From assembly GCF_023016265.1 (NCBI RefSeq), contig NZ_CP095412.1, positions 2,046,001 to 2,110,000 of the forward strand: 64,000 nt of DNA, given 5' to 3'. Positions 44,580 to 53,651 of this stretch are shown here, one piece after another. The first letter of the stretch is position 1; every line of letters starts with the position of its first letter. A model generated the notes under the pieces. The model made no database searches. It saw only the letters and a list, made by a program, of their open reading frames with translations, and was not told the DNA's origin. This DNA is from Blastococcus sp. PRF04-17. GTDB taxonomy: Bacteria; Actinomycetota; Actinomycetes; Mycobacteriales; Geodermatophilaceae. The position numbers were made by a program, and so were the translations under genes.

Positions 44580-45593
44580 TCAGCAGCCCGCGACGTCGTA
44601 GTCGCGCAGCGGCGGCCAGGCCGACGGCGGCGTCGTCGGCCAGTCCCAGATCGAGACCCCGATGGCGCGCTGCTCGGTCGCGGCCCGCACCATCGCGGCG
44701 TAGTCGTCGGCGGTCTCCTCGAGGTCGTAGCCGCCGATGACGGAGACGAGGGCGCACGGGTCGCCGAGGTGCTGCCGCACCCGCTCGATGTTCTCCGTGA
44801 CGTACCAGTGCGGGTCGGTGAAGCCCTCCTCCGACCGGTTCGACCAGTAGGCCATCGGCAGCCACACGTCGTAGAGGTCGCGGAGCTCCTGCCAGGGGAA
44901 GTCCGGCCAGTACCGGGTGTTCAGCACGTCGGTGACCACCGGGGGCAGCACGATGGCGCCGAGCTCGACGTCCGGCAGCGCTGCGCGGAGCTGTTGGGAG
45001 AGCTCGATCAGGGCCGCGTTGCGCGGTGCGAGCTCGACCTCGTCGGTGAACTCGATGTCGACGGCGATCGCGTCGAACCCCCGGCCGTCGGCCCGGAAGG
45101 CGGCGATCTCCTGCAGTCGCCGCAGGTCCGCGGCGATGCTCCCGAAGCGCGGCAGGTACCAGGCGACCACCTGCAGATCGCGCTCGTGCGCCTCGACGAG
45201 GAACTCGGCCAGGAGGTCGGGGCTCAGCAGGCCCGGGTACCTGGGGTCGTCGGCCGCCGGCTGCAGGTAGAGGGTCTGCACACCGGCGTCGGCCATGGCG
45301 GCGACGTCGGCGGGCGTCACGGGCGGCTGCGCACCGGCGAACTCGCGGGTGATCCGGTACCGGGAGAGCCACGTGCCGACGCCGGCGTACGGCGAGGCGC
45401 CGGCCTCCGGCTCTTCCGTCGTCGACGGCGCCGACGGGACGGCGCTGGTTCCGGCCGGAGGTTCGGCGGACGGTTCGGCCGCCGGCCGGCCCCACATGAC
45501 GACCACCGTGAACAAGACCGCGCCCACCACCACGGCGAGCGTGATGCCGCCGACGCGACGGCCTGATCGCCGCCGGTGCGCGCCCCTGCCCAC
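44580..45593 (-). CDS. Membrane-anchored TIM-barrel glycosidase-like protein
   Basis: A 337-residue protein. One N-terminal TM/signal anchor (GGITLAVVVGAVLFTVVVMWG) and a Pro/Ser/Glu linker lead to a domain that reads like a glycoside-hydrolase TIM barrel: DAGVQTLYLQPA, RDLQVVAWYLPRF, FDAIAVDIEFTDE (acid-rich strand end), YDVWLPMAYW, IGVSIWDWPT. The acidic VDIEF could hold a catalytic residue. The exact family and substrate are unclear. Confidence 0.65.
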   Translation of the reverse strand: MGRGAHRRRSGRRVGGITLAVVVGAVLFTVVVMWGRPAAEPSAEPPAGTSAVPSAPSTTEEPEAGASPYAGVGTWLSRYRITREFAGAQPPVTPADVAAMADAGVQTLYLQPAADDPRYPGLLSPDLLAEFLVEAHERDLQVVAWYLPRFGSIAADLRRLQEIAAFRADGRGFDAIAVDIEFTDEVELAPRNAALIELSQQLRAALPDVELGAIVLPPVVTDVLNTRYWPDFPWQELRDLYDVWLPMAYWSNRSEEGFTDPHWYVTENIERVRQHLGDPCALVSVIGGYDLEETADDYAAMVRAATEQRAIGVSIWDWPTTPPSAWPPLRDYDVAGC

Positions 45594-45711
45594 GGCGGCA
45601 TCGTCTCAGGTCAGCGGCTCGCACGGCGCCGCTCTCCTCCGACGCGATCCATGGCGGTCCGACGACCCGGTTCCGGTGGAACACTGCTGTCGGTTCGACC
45701 GTGGGGGATCG

Positions 45712-46413
45712 ATGAACAGGTTCCGGCTCTGGCTCCACAGTCGACGGTCGGTCATCCGCCTGACGCTGCTGGCACTGCTGTTCGCCGGCGCGATCACCGC
45801 GGTCGTCATCGTCTTCGGAGTCGATGCCGCGAAGGACTGGGGCCCGGTCCTGGCCGTGACGGTCGCCGTCTTCTCTCTGCTGGTCACGGCGAGCGCGTCC
45901 GTCCTCAACTGGCAGCGTCAGAAGCGCGAGGCGACGATCCGCGCCTGGCGGGAGTACTCCGACAGCAGGTCGGAGCAGCGCAAGGCGCTCATCGAGTTCT
46001 TCGGCACGCTGCCGCTCACCGACCAGCAGGCCGAGGTGCTGATCACCGAGGAGGGCACGCTGGTCGGCAGGGACGGCAAGAAGGCCCGGCCGGACAAGCG
46101 CTCCCAGACGATCGAGGACATCCTCTTCGTCCTGAACGGCCTGGAACACCTCGCCGTGGGGGCGCGGCTCGGTGTCTACGACATCAAGGTGTTCAGGACC
46201 CTCGCGGGGACCAACATCCTGGCCGCCTGGACCCGCTTCGAGCCCTACATCAAGGCCCGGAGGACGGCGAGGAACCTCGCCAGCCGGCAGACCACCGCGT
46301 GGGTGCAGTTCGAGGCGATGGTGAGGGAGGTCCGCCGGGAGGACCTGGCGGCTCAGGAGCGGCAGCTCGACCACGAGAGGGTGCAGTGGCTGCGGGACCG
46401 GACGTCCTCGTAG
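45712..46413 (+). CDS. DUF4760-like membrane protein
   Basis: A 233-residue protein from ATG at 45712. Two TM helices lie near the N-terminus (LTLLALLFAGAITAVVIVFGV and VLAVTVAVFSLLVTASASV). A long charged helical region follows (QKREATIRAWREYSDSRSEQRKAL). The pattern resembles DUF4760 proteins, whose function is unknown. Convergent with the Tad cluster. Confidence 0.6.
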   Translation: MNRFRLWLHSRRSVIRLTLLALLFAGAITAVVIVFGVDAAKDWGPVLAVTVAVFSLLVTASASVLNWQRQKREATIRAWREYSDSRSEQRKALIEFFGTLPLTDQQAEVLITEEGTLVGRDGKKARPDKRSQTIEDILFVLNGLEHLAVGARLGVYDIKVFRTLAGTNILAAWTRFEPYIKARRTARNLASRQTTAWVQFEAMVREVRREDLAAQERQLDHERVQWLRDRTSS

Positions 46414-46420
46414 CGCGGAG

Positions 46421-46888
46421 TCAGCCGTCGACGTAGCGGTCGCGCTCGACGACGAACTCGCCGGTGGCGGTGTTGGCGTCGATGAACTCCGGCAGCAGCG
46501 GGATCCGGACGGTCACGGTGACGCAGACGGAGAACTCCTCCCCCGGCGTCAGCGTCGGCGAGTACCCGCCGCCGGACTCGCAGTCGGCCTCGGCCGGGAC
46601 GTAGAACAGCCGGACGTCGGTGGCGTCGACCGACTGGTCCTCGACGGCCAGCTGCGCCGCCCGCAGCGCCCGCTCGTGACCGGCGACCGCGTCGGGCGCC
46701 GTCCCGATGGCCCGACCGGCCTCCCGGGCGGCCGCGCTCGACGCGAACACCCCGCGCTGGACGGCGGAGAATCCTGCCACGACGTAGATCAACGGCACGA
46801 ACACGACCAGTGCGATGAACACGAACTCGACCAGCGCCGAACCGCGCTGGTCGCGCAGCACGCCGAGCCGGCGGCGGAGCCAGGTCAC
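46421..46888 (-). CDS. TadE-like pseudopilin
   Basis: A 155-residue protein; GTG at 46888 has a GGAGGGG box and overlaps the stop before it (GTGA). The TadE-type N-terminus RDQRGSALVEFVFIALVVFVPLIYVV carries the conserved G...E helix. Minor pilins of this kind are processed by a TadV-type peptidase. Last gene of the Tad cluster. Confidence 0.85.
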   Translation of the reverse strand: MTWLRRRLGVLRDQRGSALVEFVFIALVVFVPLIYVVAGFSAVQRGVFASSAAAREAGRAIGTAPDAVAGHERALRAAQLAVEDQSVDATDVRLFYVPAEADCESGGGYSPTLTPGEEFSVCVTVTVRIPLLPEFIDANTATGEFVVERDRYVDG

Positions 46889-47301
46889 GGCCCCTCCTTC
46901 ACCGCGCGGCCGGTAACCTCCAGCGGCAGCAGGTTGCCCAGTGCAGCCAGCAGCGACGGCACCGAGCCCGAGCACCGCACCACCACGAGGGTCAGCCCGC
47001 TGGAGTCGACCTCCTCGTCCGACGTGCACGACAGTCCTCGCGCCGTCTGCGCGGACGTCGCCTGCCCGACCACCTCGACGGTGCGCGCCGCGCCGGCCGA
47101 CGAGTCGACGTCCGCGTTCGCGGCGTACCGGGCGCCCTCCTGCGCGCTGGCGGTCACCACGTTCCGCACGTGCACGTACACGGCCACCTGCAGCACCGCG
47201 AGCAGCAGCGCCACGATCAGCAGCGAGACCATGACGAAGTCGACGACGGCGCTGCCCCGCTCGCCGTCGCCGTCCCGGGGCTGGGTGCGGCTAGCCACCA
47301 C
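46885..47301 (-). CDS. TadE/TadF-like pseudopilin
   Basis: A 138-residue protein from GTG at 47301, with the TadE-like N-terminus ERGSAVVDFVMVSLLIVALLLAVLQVAVYVHVRN. Asp replaces the usual Glu in the helix. Its start overlaps the stop of the flp-like gene. Coupled to the next TadE-like gene. Confidence 0.82.
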   Translation of the reverse strand: MVASRTQPRDGDGERGSAVVDFVMVSLLIVALLLAVLQVAVYVHVRNVVTASAQEGARYAANADVDSSAGAARTVEVVGQATSAQTARGLSCTSDEEVDSSGLTLVVVRCSGSVPSLLAALGNLLPLEVTGRAVKEGP

Positions 47302-47497
47302 TCGTGACGGAGGTGAGCGCGTTCTGCACCGCGGCGACGATCGCCTCGCGGAACGGGATGAGGATGGCGAGCACCAGGGCCGCCGTCATCACCGTGATCA
47401 TGACCCAGCCGGGGACGTCGCCCCGCTCGGGATCGTCGCCCTTCACGCGGGCCGCGAGCGCGGCGTACGCGGTGAGCAGGAGTGCGTACAGACGCAT
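47291..47497 (-). CDS. Flp-like pilin/TadE-associated small membrane protein
   Basis: A 68-residue protein from ATG at 47497 with AAGGA seven bases upstream. A single TM helix (GWVMITVMTAALVLAILIPF) is followed by REAIVAAVQNALTSVTSGG. Position and layout match the Flp pilin-like subunits of actinobacterial Tad clusters (DUF4244-type), the likely major pilin. Confidence 0.75.
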   Translation of the reverse strand: MRLYALLLTAYAALAARVKGDDPERGDVPGWVMITVMTAALVLAILIPFREAIVAAVQNALTSVTSGG

Positions 47498-47520
47498 GGG
47501 TCGTCCTTCCATCGGTCGGC

Positions 47521-48461
47521 TCACTGCGCCAGCGAGACGATGCTGATCAGCCCCGGGAACAGGGCGAAGAGAACGGTGACCGGGAGCACCAGGAAGACGA
47601 CCGGCACCATCATGGCGATCTCCTTGCGGCCTCCGGCCTCGAGCAGCCGGCGCTTGCCGGCCTCCCGCACGTCGGCGGCCTGCGCCCGCAGCACCTCGGC
47701 CAGCGGGGTGCCCCGCTCGATCGCGACGAGCAGGCCGTCGATGAACCGGGCCAGCGGGTCCAGCGACGTCCGGTCGGCCAGCTGCTGCAGCGCGTCGGCC
47801 AGTGGGACGCCGGCACGGGCCCGGCCGAGCGCGGACCGCAGCTCCCGGGCCAGCTCGCCGCCGGAGAGCCGGGTCACCCGTGCCATCGCGGCGGTCGGGC
47901 TCTCCCCGCGGTGACCGCCAGCGCCAGCAGCTCGGCGACCACGGGGAACTCGGCGAGCAGCAGCTCCTCGCGCCGCTGCACCTGCTGGGTCAGCCACCAG
48001 TCGCGCCCGAGCACGCCGCCGACCACCCCAGCCAGGCACAGCAGCCCGGCGGAGAGCACGTTCACACTGCCCGCCGCCACCGAGCCCACCGTCGCGACCA
48101 GCGACGCGGCCAGCAGGCCGAGCCCACCCCAGACCACCTGCTCGACGCGGAAGTCCTCGACGGTCGTGTCGGTGCCCAGCGCGTCCAGGCGCCGGCGGAC
48201 GGCGGACCGGCCACCGAGCACCCGGTCCACCAGGCGGGCGCCGTCGCCGATCGCCGGCCCGAACACCCGGCGGACGGCGGAGAGCAGTCCCGGCTCGGTC
48301 GCCGTCCCCAGCAGCCGGGACGGCGGCGGGGTGTCGTGCACGTACGGCGCGAGCCGGTCCACCAGCCGCACCGAGCGGAACGGCGGCGCGTAGGTCAGCA
48401 CCAGCACCAGGCCGATCGCCGCGACCAGGCCCAGCAGCATCCCCGTGAGGCCCGCACTCAC
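47521..48461 (-). CDS. tadC: Type II/IV secretion inner-membrane protein TadC, one base missing
   Basis: About 313 residues from GTG at 48461, overlapping the tadB stop (GTGA). N-terminal TM helix (GLVAAIGLVLVLTY), then the T2SSF domain. The frame breaks at the CCCC run 47904-47907 (forward strand); one added base gives LALAVTAGESPTAAMARVTRLSGGELA and continues to PVVFLVLPVTVLFALFPGLISIV. TadC and TadB form the platform of the Tad pilus. Confidence 0.85.
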
Positions 48462-49318
48462 TGCAGCACCCGCACGTCCTCGGGCAGCCGCCCGATCCGC
48501 AGCATCAGCCGGTAGGCGACCAGGCAGACGGCGCCGCCACCGACGAGGATCGCCGTCCCGAGGGCGCTGTCGTAGGCGGCCAAGGTCGTCGACTGCGTCG
48601 CCAGCAGGAGCAGCACCACCCAGGGCGCGGCCACCGCCAGGCGCGCCGCCGAGACCACCCACCCCTGCCGGGTCTCCAGCTCGGCGCGCGCTCGTGCGTC
48701 CTCCCGGAGGAACGTCGCCAGGGTGCGCAGCACCCGGCCGAGGTCGGTGCCGCCGACCTCCCGCGCCACCCGGAGCGTCTCGACGATCCGGTCGCCGACG
48801 GGGTCGGCGAGGTCGTCCTTCAGCCGGTCGAGGCAGTCGGAGAACCGGCCGGTCGAGCGGTACTCGGCCGCGAACCGGGCGAACGGCGGCCGCAGCACCT
48901 CCGGTCCGCGGGTCGACAGCGCCGACAGCCCCTCGGGCAGCGACAGGCCGGCGCGGACCGCGGAGGCGAGGTTGTCGACGACCTCCGGCCACACCTCGCG
49001 GAGGTCGGCCTTGCGGCGGTGCGCGAGCCGGCGCACCTGCAGATGGGGCAGCGCGAAGCCGAAGAGGCCGAACACCAGGCTCACCGTCACCGTGCCCGTG
49101 GTCAGCAGCACGACGACCAGCACGAGCAGGCCGAGCCCGATCTGCAGCGCGAGCAGCTGGGCGGCGTTGATGCCGGTCAGGCCGGCCTCGGCGAGCAGCA
49201 CCTGGCGCCGCCCGGGGGCACGGGTGCCCGACCGGGGCCGCGGCGCGCGGGAGCCGCTGCGCCAGATCAGCAGGAGGCCGATGCCGAGCAGCAGTCCGAG
49301 CAGCGCCCCGGACTCCAT
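48458..49318 (-). CDS. tadB: Type II/IV secretion inner-membrane protein TadB
   Basis: A 286-residue T2SSF protein with TM helices at both ends (LLGLLLGIGLLLIWR; VSAARLAVAAPWVVLLLLATQ; GTAILVGGGAVCLVAYRLML) and the conserved core PEVVDNLASAVRAGLSLPEGLSAL ... EVGGTDLGRVLRTLATFLRED. Its start overlaps the tadA stop. Confidence 0.9.
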   Translation of the reverse strand: MESGALLGLLLGIGLLLIWRSGSRAPRPRSGTRAPGRRQVLLAEAGLTGINAAQLLALQIGLGLLVLVVVLLTTGTVTVSLVFGLFGFALPHLQVRRLAHRRKADLREVWPEVVDNLASAVRAGLSLPEGLSALSTRGPEVLRPPFARFAAEYRSTGRFSDCLDRLKDDLADPVGDRIVETLRVAREVGGTDLGRVLRTLATFLREDARARAELETRQGWVVSAARLAVAAPWVVLLLLATQSTTLAAYDSALGTAILVGGGAVCLVAYRLMLRIGRLPEDVRVLQ

Positions 49319-50550
49319 CAGAACCGCCCGTCGCCCAGCAGCGCAGCGAGGTCGAAGCCCGCTGCGGCGAACCGGTCGGCGTGCGGCGGGTACCCGTCGG
49401 CGCGGACCAGCCGGCCGTCGCGGGTGGTGAAGACGTCAGCGGTCTCGACGACGCCGCCCTCGGCCCGGCCCGGCAGCGCGACGATCTCCCGCACCCGCCG
49501 GTGTCCGGACGCGTCGGTGCCGACGTGCACGACCAGGTCGACGCTCGAGGCGACGGTGGGCACGACGAACGCCGTCCCGATGTTCTCGCCGGCCAGCAGC
49601 GGCAGCGTGCACATCTTGACCACGGCCTCGCGGGCCGAGTTGGCGTGCAGCGTGCACATGCCCGGCAGCCCGGAGTTCAGCGCGATCAGCAGGTCGAGGC
49701 ACTCCTCCTGGCGCACCTCGCCCACCACGATCCGGCTGGGCCGCATGCGCAGCGCCTCCTTCACCAGCCGGCGCAGCGGGATCTCGCCGGCACCCTCCAG
49801 GTTGGGCTGGCGGGTCTGCATCGAGACGACGTCGGGCAGCGGTACCCGCAGCTCGAAGACCTCCTCACAGGTGATCACCCGCTCCCGCGCCGGGATCGCC
49901 GCGCACAGGCAGTTGAGCAACGTCGTCTTGCCGGCCTGGGTGCCGCCGGAGACCAGCACGTTGAGCCCCGAGGCGACCGCCGCCTCCAGGAAGCGGGCCG
50001 CCTGGCTGGTGATCGTGCCCAGCGCGACCAGCTCGTCGAGGGAGTGCGCCTGCAGCACGAACTTGCGGATGTTCACCGCCATGTGCCGGCGGGTGATGTC
50101 CGGGATGACGACGTGCAGCCGCGACCCGTCGGGCATCATCGCGTCGACGAACGGGGTCGACATGTCGATACGTCGACCCGATGTCCGCAGCATGCGCTCG
50201 ACGAGGTCGGCCAGCTGCCCCGGGCCCAGGATCGTCGTGGTCAGCTCGCTGCGGCCCTTGCGGGCGACGAACACCCTGCCCGGTTCGTTGACCCAGACCT
50301 CCTCGATCTCGGGGTCGTCGAGGTAGCGCTGCAGCGGCCCGAAGCCGGCCACCCGGTCCAGCACGTCGCGGACGACGGAGTCCGCGTCGGCGATGGGCGG
50401 CAGCGCCGAGTTCAGCGAGCGCTCGGAGTAGTCGGCGACCACGTCGCGCACCAGCACGCGCACCGGGCCCGGATCGGTGAACGGGTCCAGGCCGCGACGC
50501 CGGATGAGCTCGCGGACCTCGCCGTCCACGACGTCCAGAGCGGTCGGCAC
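49318..50550 (-). CDS. tadA: Tad pilus assembly ATPase TadA (CpaF family)
   Basis: A 410-residue secretion ATPase: Walker A GGTQAGKTT (202-210), Asp box ITCEEVFEL, Walker B-like PSRIVVGEVRQEECLDLL and His box MCTLHANS. Start GTG at 50550. First gene of tadA-B-C-flp-E-E; tadZ, rcpA and a prepilin peptidase are not in the window. It should power assembly of a Tad pilus. Confidence 0.93.
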   Translation of the reverse strand: MPTALDVVDGEVRELIRRRGLDPFTDPGPVRVLVRDVVADYSERSLNSALPPIADADSVVRDVLDRVAGFGPLQRYLDDPEIEEVWVNEPGRVFVARKGRSELTTTILGPGQLADLVERMLRTSGRRIDMSTPFVDAMMPDGSRLHVVIPDITRRHMAVNIRKFVLQAHSLDELVALGTITSQAARFLEAAVASGLNVLVSGGTQAGKTTLLNCLCAAIPARERVITCEEVFELRVPLPDVVSMQTRQPNLEGAGEIPLRRLVKEALRMRPSRIVVGEVRQEECLDLLIALNSGLPGMCTLHANSAREAVVKMCTLPLLAGENIGTAFVVPTVASSVDLVVHVGTDASGHRRVREIVALPGRAEGGVVETADVFTTRDGRLVRADGYPPHADRFAAAGFDLAALLGDGRF

Positions 50551-50934
50551 GGCACCCCCGTAGATCCCGGTCGATCAGAAGTCGGATTCGCCCGGAATGT
50601 AAGGGAACGGAGCAGTCCGGCGGGCCGCCGGAAGCCGATCTGTGGACAAGACGACCCTCGACGGACGGCGAGACCACCCGGTCAGGTGAAGCCCTCAGCC
50701 GGCGACGTCGGCGAGCAGGGCCTCGATGCTCGTCCGCTCGTCGGCCGTGGACGCACGGTCGGCGAGCCGGCCGCCGCCGATGTCGTAGACCACCGCGACC
50801 GCGGCGGATCCTGCGCGCCCGTCGTCCGATCCTGTCGCGCAAACGTGATCAGAAGGAGACGAGCAGGACGTGGACCAGCGCGATGATCTCTGCCAGATTC
50901 TGGATCCGGTCGAGACGGAAGGCAGGCCCCTGCG
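50551..50934. other. Divergent intergenic stretch with a possible gene fragment
   Basis: About 385 bp between tadA and the deaminase gene. On the minus strand a short frame ending at 50695 (AVAVVYDIGGGRLADRASTADERTSIEALLADVAG) has coding-like composition but no proper start, so it may be the remnant of a gene. The promoters of tadA and the deaminase should also lie here. Confidence 0.4.
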
Positions 50935-51435
50935 ATGACGGTCCCCCTGGACGAGGCCACCGCCCGGTCCTGGCTCGCGGTCGCCGTCGAGGAGGCCCGC
51001 GCCGGTCTCGCCGAGGGCGGCATCCCGATCGGCGGGGCGCTCATCGGCTCCGACGGCACCGTCCTCGGCCGGGGGCACAACCGCCGCGTCCAGGACGACG
51101 ACCCGTCGGTGCACGGGGAGACCGACGCCTTCCGCAACGCCGGCCGGCAGCGCACCTACCGCGACACGACCATGGTCACGACCCTCTCGCCGTGCTGGTA
51201 CTGCAGCGGCCTGGTGCGCCAGTTCGGGATCTCCCGGCTCGTCGTCGGTGAGGCCCGCACCTTCTACGGCGGCCACGACTGGCTGGCCGAGAACGGCGTC
51301 GAGGTGCTCGTGCTCGACGACCCCGAGTGCGTCTCGATGATGGAGGAGTTCATCGCGGCGCACCCGTCCCTGTGGAACGAGGACATCGGCGAGGACGACG
51401 CCTCCGCCGACGCCGACCGGGAGGTAACGCGATGA
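50935..51435 (+). CDS. Cytosine deaminase (CDA-fold, yeast FCY1-like)
   Basis: A 166-residue zinc deaminase. The motif SVHGETDAF (H60, E62) and LSPCWYCSGLV (C87, C90) form the zinc site. The CWYC motif and length match yeast-type cytosine deaminases rather than the E. coli CodA amidohydrolase. It overlaps the permease start (ATGA). The pair suggests uptake of cytosine and its conversion to uracil. Confidence 0.87.
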   Translation: MTVPLDEATARSWLAVAVEEARAGLAEGGIPIGGALIGSDGTVLGRGHNRRVQDDDPSVHGETDAFRNAGRQRTYRDTTMVTTLSPCWYCSGLVRQFGISRLVVGEARTFYGGHDWLAENGVEVLVLDDPECVSMMEEFIAAHPSLWNEDIGEDDASADADREVTR

Positions 51436-52739
51436 GCAGCAGCGTCAGCAGCCGGGCGGACGTGCCCGACCCCGTCGCCGAGGTCGATCCGGACTACCCG
51501 ATCGACCCGGTTCCGCCGCACGCCCGGCGGTCGTTGTTCTCCCTGTCGATCGTGTTGCTGGGCTTCACGTTCTTCACGCCCACCATGCTCGCCGGCGCCC
51601 AGCTCGGCGCCGCCTTCCCGGCATCCAGCCTGTTCTGGGTGCTGCTGCTCGGCAGCGTCGTCCTCGGCGTGTACGTCGGCGTCATCGGCGGCATCGGCGC
51701 CCGCACCGGCCTGACCACGGTGATGATGTGCCGCTACACGCTGGGCACCGGTGGTTCGAAGCTGGCGTCGCTGCTGCTGGGCGGCACCCAGGTCGGCTGG
51801 TACGGCGTGACCGTGGCGACCCTCGCCGGGCTCACCATGAGCGCCCTGGACTGGCAGGGCCGCGGCACCGAGATCCTCCTGATGGTGCTGGGCGGTGCCG
51901 TCATGGGCGTCACGGCCTACTACGGCTACAAGGGCATGTACGCGCTGTCGGTCGTGTCCGTGCCGCTGCTGCTCGTCCTCGCCGGCTGGGTCACCTGGCG
52001 GTCCCTGGACGAGGTGGGCGGCTGGAGCGGCCTGGCGGCCATCGAGCCGACCGAGACGCTGCCGCTGGCCGCCGCGGTCACGATCATCGTGGGCACGTTC
52101 GCCTCGGGCGGCACCCAGGCGCCGAACTGGACGAGGTTCGCCCGGACGCCGACGTCGGGCTTCTGGGCGTGCCTGGTCGCCTTCCTGATCGGCGAGTTCC
52201 TCATGCTGTTCTTCGGCGCGATCGGCGCCCTGTCGTTCGGCCAGGGTGACTTCGTGCTGGTCCTCTACCAGCTGGGACTGGTCGGCTGGGGCCTGGTCTT
52301 CCTCATCGCCAACCTGTGGACGACGAACGACAACACCGCCTACAACTTCGGCGTCGCCGGTGCCGAGATCGCGAACTCCCGGTCGAAGAAGCCGTTCGTC
52401 ATCGGCGGCGTGATCCTGGGGACGCTGCTGGCCATCACCGGCATCTACGACAACCTCATCGACTACCTGGTGTGGCTGGGCATCCTCATCCCACCGGTCG
52501 GCGGCGTCGTGATCGGCGACTACCTGGCCCGCTGGCGGCACGGCATGCCGGGCACGTCGGCCCTGCCGGCGTTCGAGTGGCGCAACCTGGCGGTGTACGT
52601 CATCGCCGCCCTCGCCGCCTATTGGAGCAAGGAGGCGGAGTGGTTCATCCCACCGGTGGTCGGCGTCATCGTCGCGGTCATCGGCGTCCTGGCCGTGCAG
52701 TGGGGCCGCCGACCGGCACCCGAGCTGGTCCGGTCCTGA
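51432..52739 (+). CDS. codB: Cytosine/purine permease, NCS1 family (CodB-like)
   Basis: A 435-residue membrane protein with 12 predicted helices. CodB-like blocks: SLSIVLLGFTFFTPTMLAGAQLG, then GTQVGWYGVTVATLAG and APNWTRFARTPTSG, and LWTTNDNTAYNFGVAGA. Translationally coupled to the cytosine deaminase, which supports cytosine as substrate. Confidence 0.88.
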   Translation: MSSSVSSRADVPDPVAEVDPDYPIDPVPPHARRSLFSLSIVLLGFTFFTPTMLAGAQLGAAFPASSLFWVLLLGSVVLGVYVGVIGGIGARTGLTTVMMCRYTLGTGGSKLASLLLGGTQVGWYGVTVATLAGLTMSALDWQGRGTEILLMVLGGAVMGVTAYYGYKGMYALSVVSVPLLLVLAGWVTWRSLDEVGGWSGLAAIEPTETLPLAAAVTIIVGTFASGGTQAPNWTRFARTPTSGFWACLVAFLIGEFLMLFFGAIGALSFGQGDFVLVLYQLGLVGWGLVFLIANLWTTNDNTAYNFGVAGAEIANSRSKKPFVIGGVILGTLLAITGIYDNLIDYLVWLGILIPPVGGVVIGDYLARWRHGMPGTSALPAFEWRNLAVYVIAALAAYWSKEAEWFIPPVVGVIVAVIGVLAVQWGRRPAPELVRS

Positions 52740-52809
52740 ACAGCAGTGTCGCTTGCCGGCGGCCTCTCAGCGTCGCTGACGGTGCGCCCTCGGCCAGGTG
52801 ACGCCAGGA

Positions 52810-53250
52810 TCACCGCGCTGGCTCATCGAGGAGCCCGCTGGACGGTCCTGGCCGATCGACGGCGTGGCCGGCCGACTCAGAGTCCCTGCGGCGCGAACCG
52901 GTCTTCCCTCTGAGCGCGACGACGCCTGTTGACCCGCCCAATGCCGCCAGCCCGCTCATCACTGACCACTTCGGCAGATCGAACAGAGCTATCGCCCCGG
53001 CCAACCCCACCACGACAACCACGACCATGACGGAGACGGCGACAGCGACCGAGAGGAACAAGGCAAGATAGAGAAATAGGCGAGAGAAGGACTCCGTCGC
53101 ATCGGTGATATGGCGGTGCAGGAAGTCCAGGAGACTCCGCGGCGCCCTTCTCCGAGAACGGGGCGGCTTCTGCTTTGCTTCGCGTCCTGAACAAGTATGC
53201 GAATGCCCGCCAGACGCTCCGCAAGGGAGCTGCACCGTCGACGATCGCAT
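52810..53250 (-). CDS. Possible membrane protein
   Basis: A 146-residue frame from ATG at 53250. It has a basic N-terminal part and two hydrophobic stretches (SRLFLYLALFLSVAVAVSVM leading into VVVVVVGLAGAIALF, then MSGLAALGGSTGVVAL). Ribosome binding site weak. No family recognised. Reading frame and start are uncertain. Confidence 0.4.
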   Translation of the reverse strand: MRSSTVQLPCGASGGHSHTCSGREAKQKPPRSRRRAPRSLLDFLHRHITDATESFSRLFLYLALFLSVAVAVSVMVVVVVVGLAGAIALFDLPKWSVMSGLAALGGSTGVVALRGKTGSRRRDSESAGHAVDRPGPSSGLLDEPAR

Positions 53251-53285
53251 GTCGCCACTCGAACGCCTGCGCGTCGCTGCGCGAG

Positions 53286-53474
53286 TCATCGTGTCTCCCA
53301 TGAGCTGGCTGTCCGTCGACAGCAACTGGTCGAGAAAAGGCAGAAGGCCCCGGAGCCGAGCTCCGAGGCCTTCGAGGCATGTCGCGCGAACCCAGCCGCG
53401 CGGGTAAAGAAGAAGAGGAATCGCGGACGCCGAGGCGCGTCAATGTGTCGGAGGATTTCGAGAGCCTCGTTCAC
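53286..53474 (-). CDS. Possible small protein
   Basis: A 62-residue frame from GTG at 53474 with GGGAGG well placed upstream. It begins VNEALEILRHIDAPRRPRFLFFF, after which the composition looks less like a protein. It could be the start of a longer gene that is broken by an indel. Confidence 0.3.
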   Translation of the reverse strand: MNEALEILRHIDAPRRPRFLFFFTRAAGFARHASKASELGSGAFCLFSTSCCRRTASSWETR

Positions 53475-53507
53475 GCCACATCCCTCCCTTCATCGGTCAC
53501 GAAATAC

Positions 53508-53538
53508 AAAAAAGCCCCAGGCCAATAGGCCTGGGGCT
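53508..53538 (-). terminator. Rho-independent terminator
   Basis: An 11-bp perfect hairpin (53513-53523, 53528-53538) with loop of four, followed on the minus strand by six T residues. It lies about 110 bp beyond the stop at 53652 and likely terminates that gene. A canonical T run is unusual in this genome. Confidence 0.85.
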
Positions 53539-53651
53539 CGGAGTCGCGGCGGCTAAGAGGTCAACGAACCGATCGGCTCGTCGCTCTCAACCCCCGCCCG
53601 GCTCGCGAGGCCAGGCGGGCAGCGAAAGTACTGCTGATAGGTGGGCACGAA

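Larger units (their letters stand above)
52740..53651. other. Low-confidence region: possible small genes and terminators
   Basis: About 900 bp behind codB with less clear coding signal. It holds a possible membrane protein (52810-53250), a possible small protein (53286-53474), and a terminator with a T run on the minus strand (53508-53538). Given the indels elsewhere, a longer broken gene here cannot be excluded. Confidence 0.4.
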
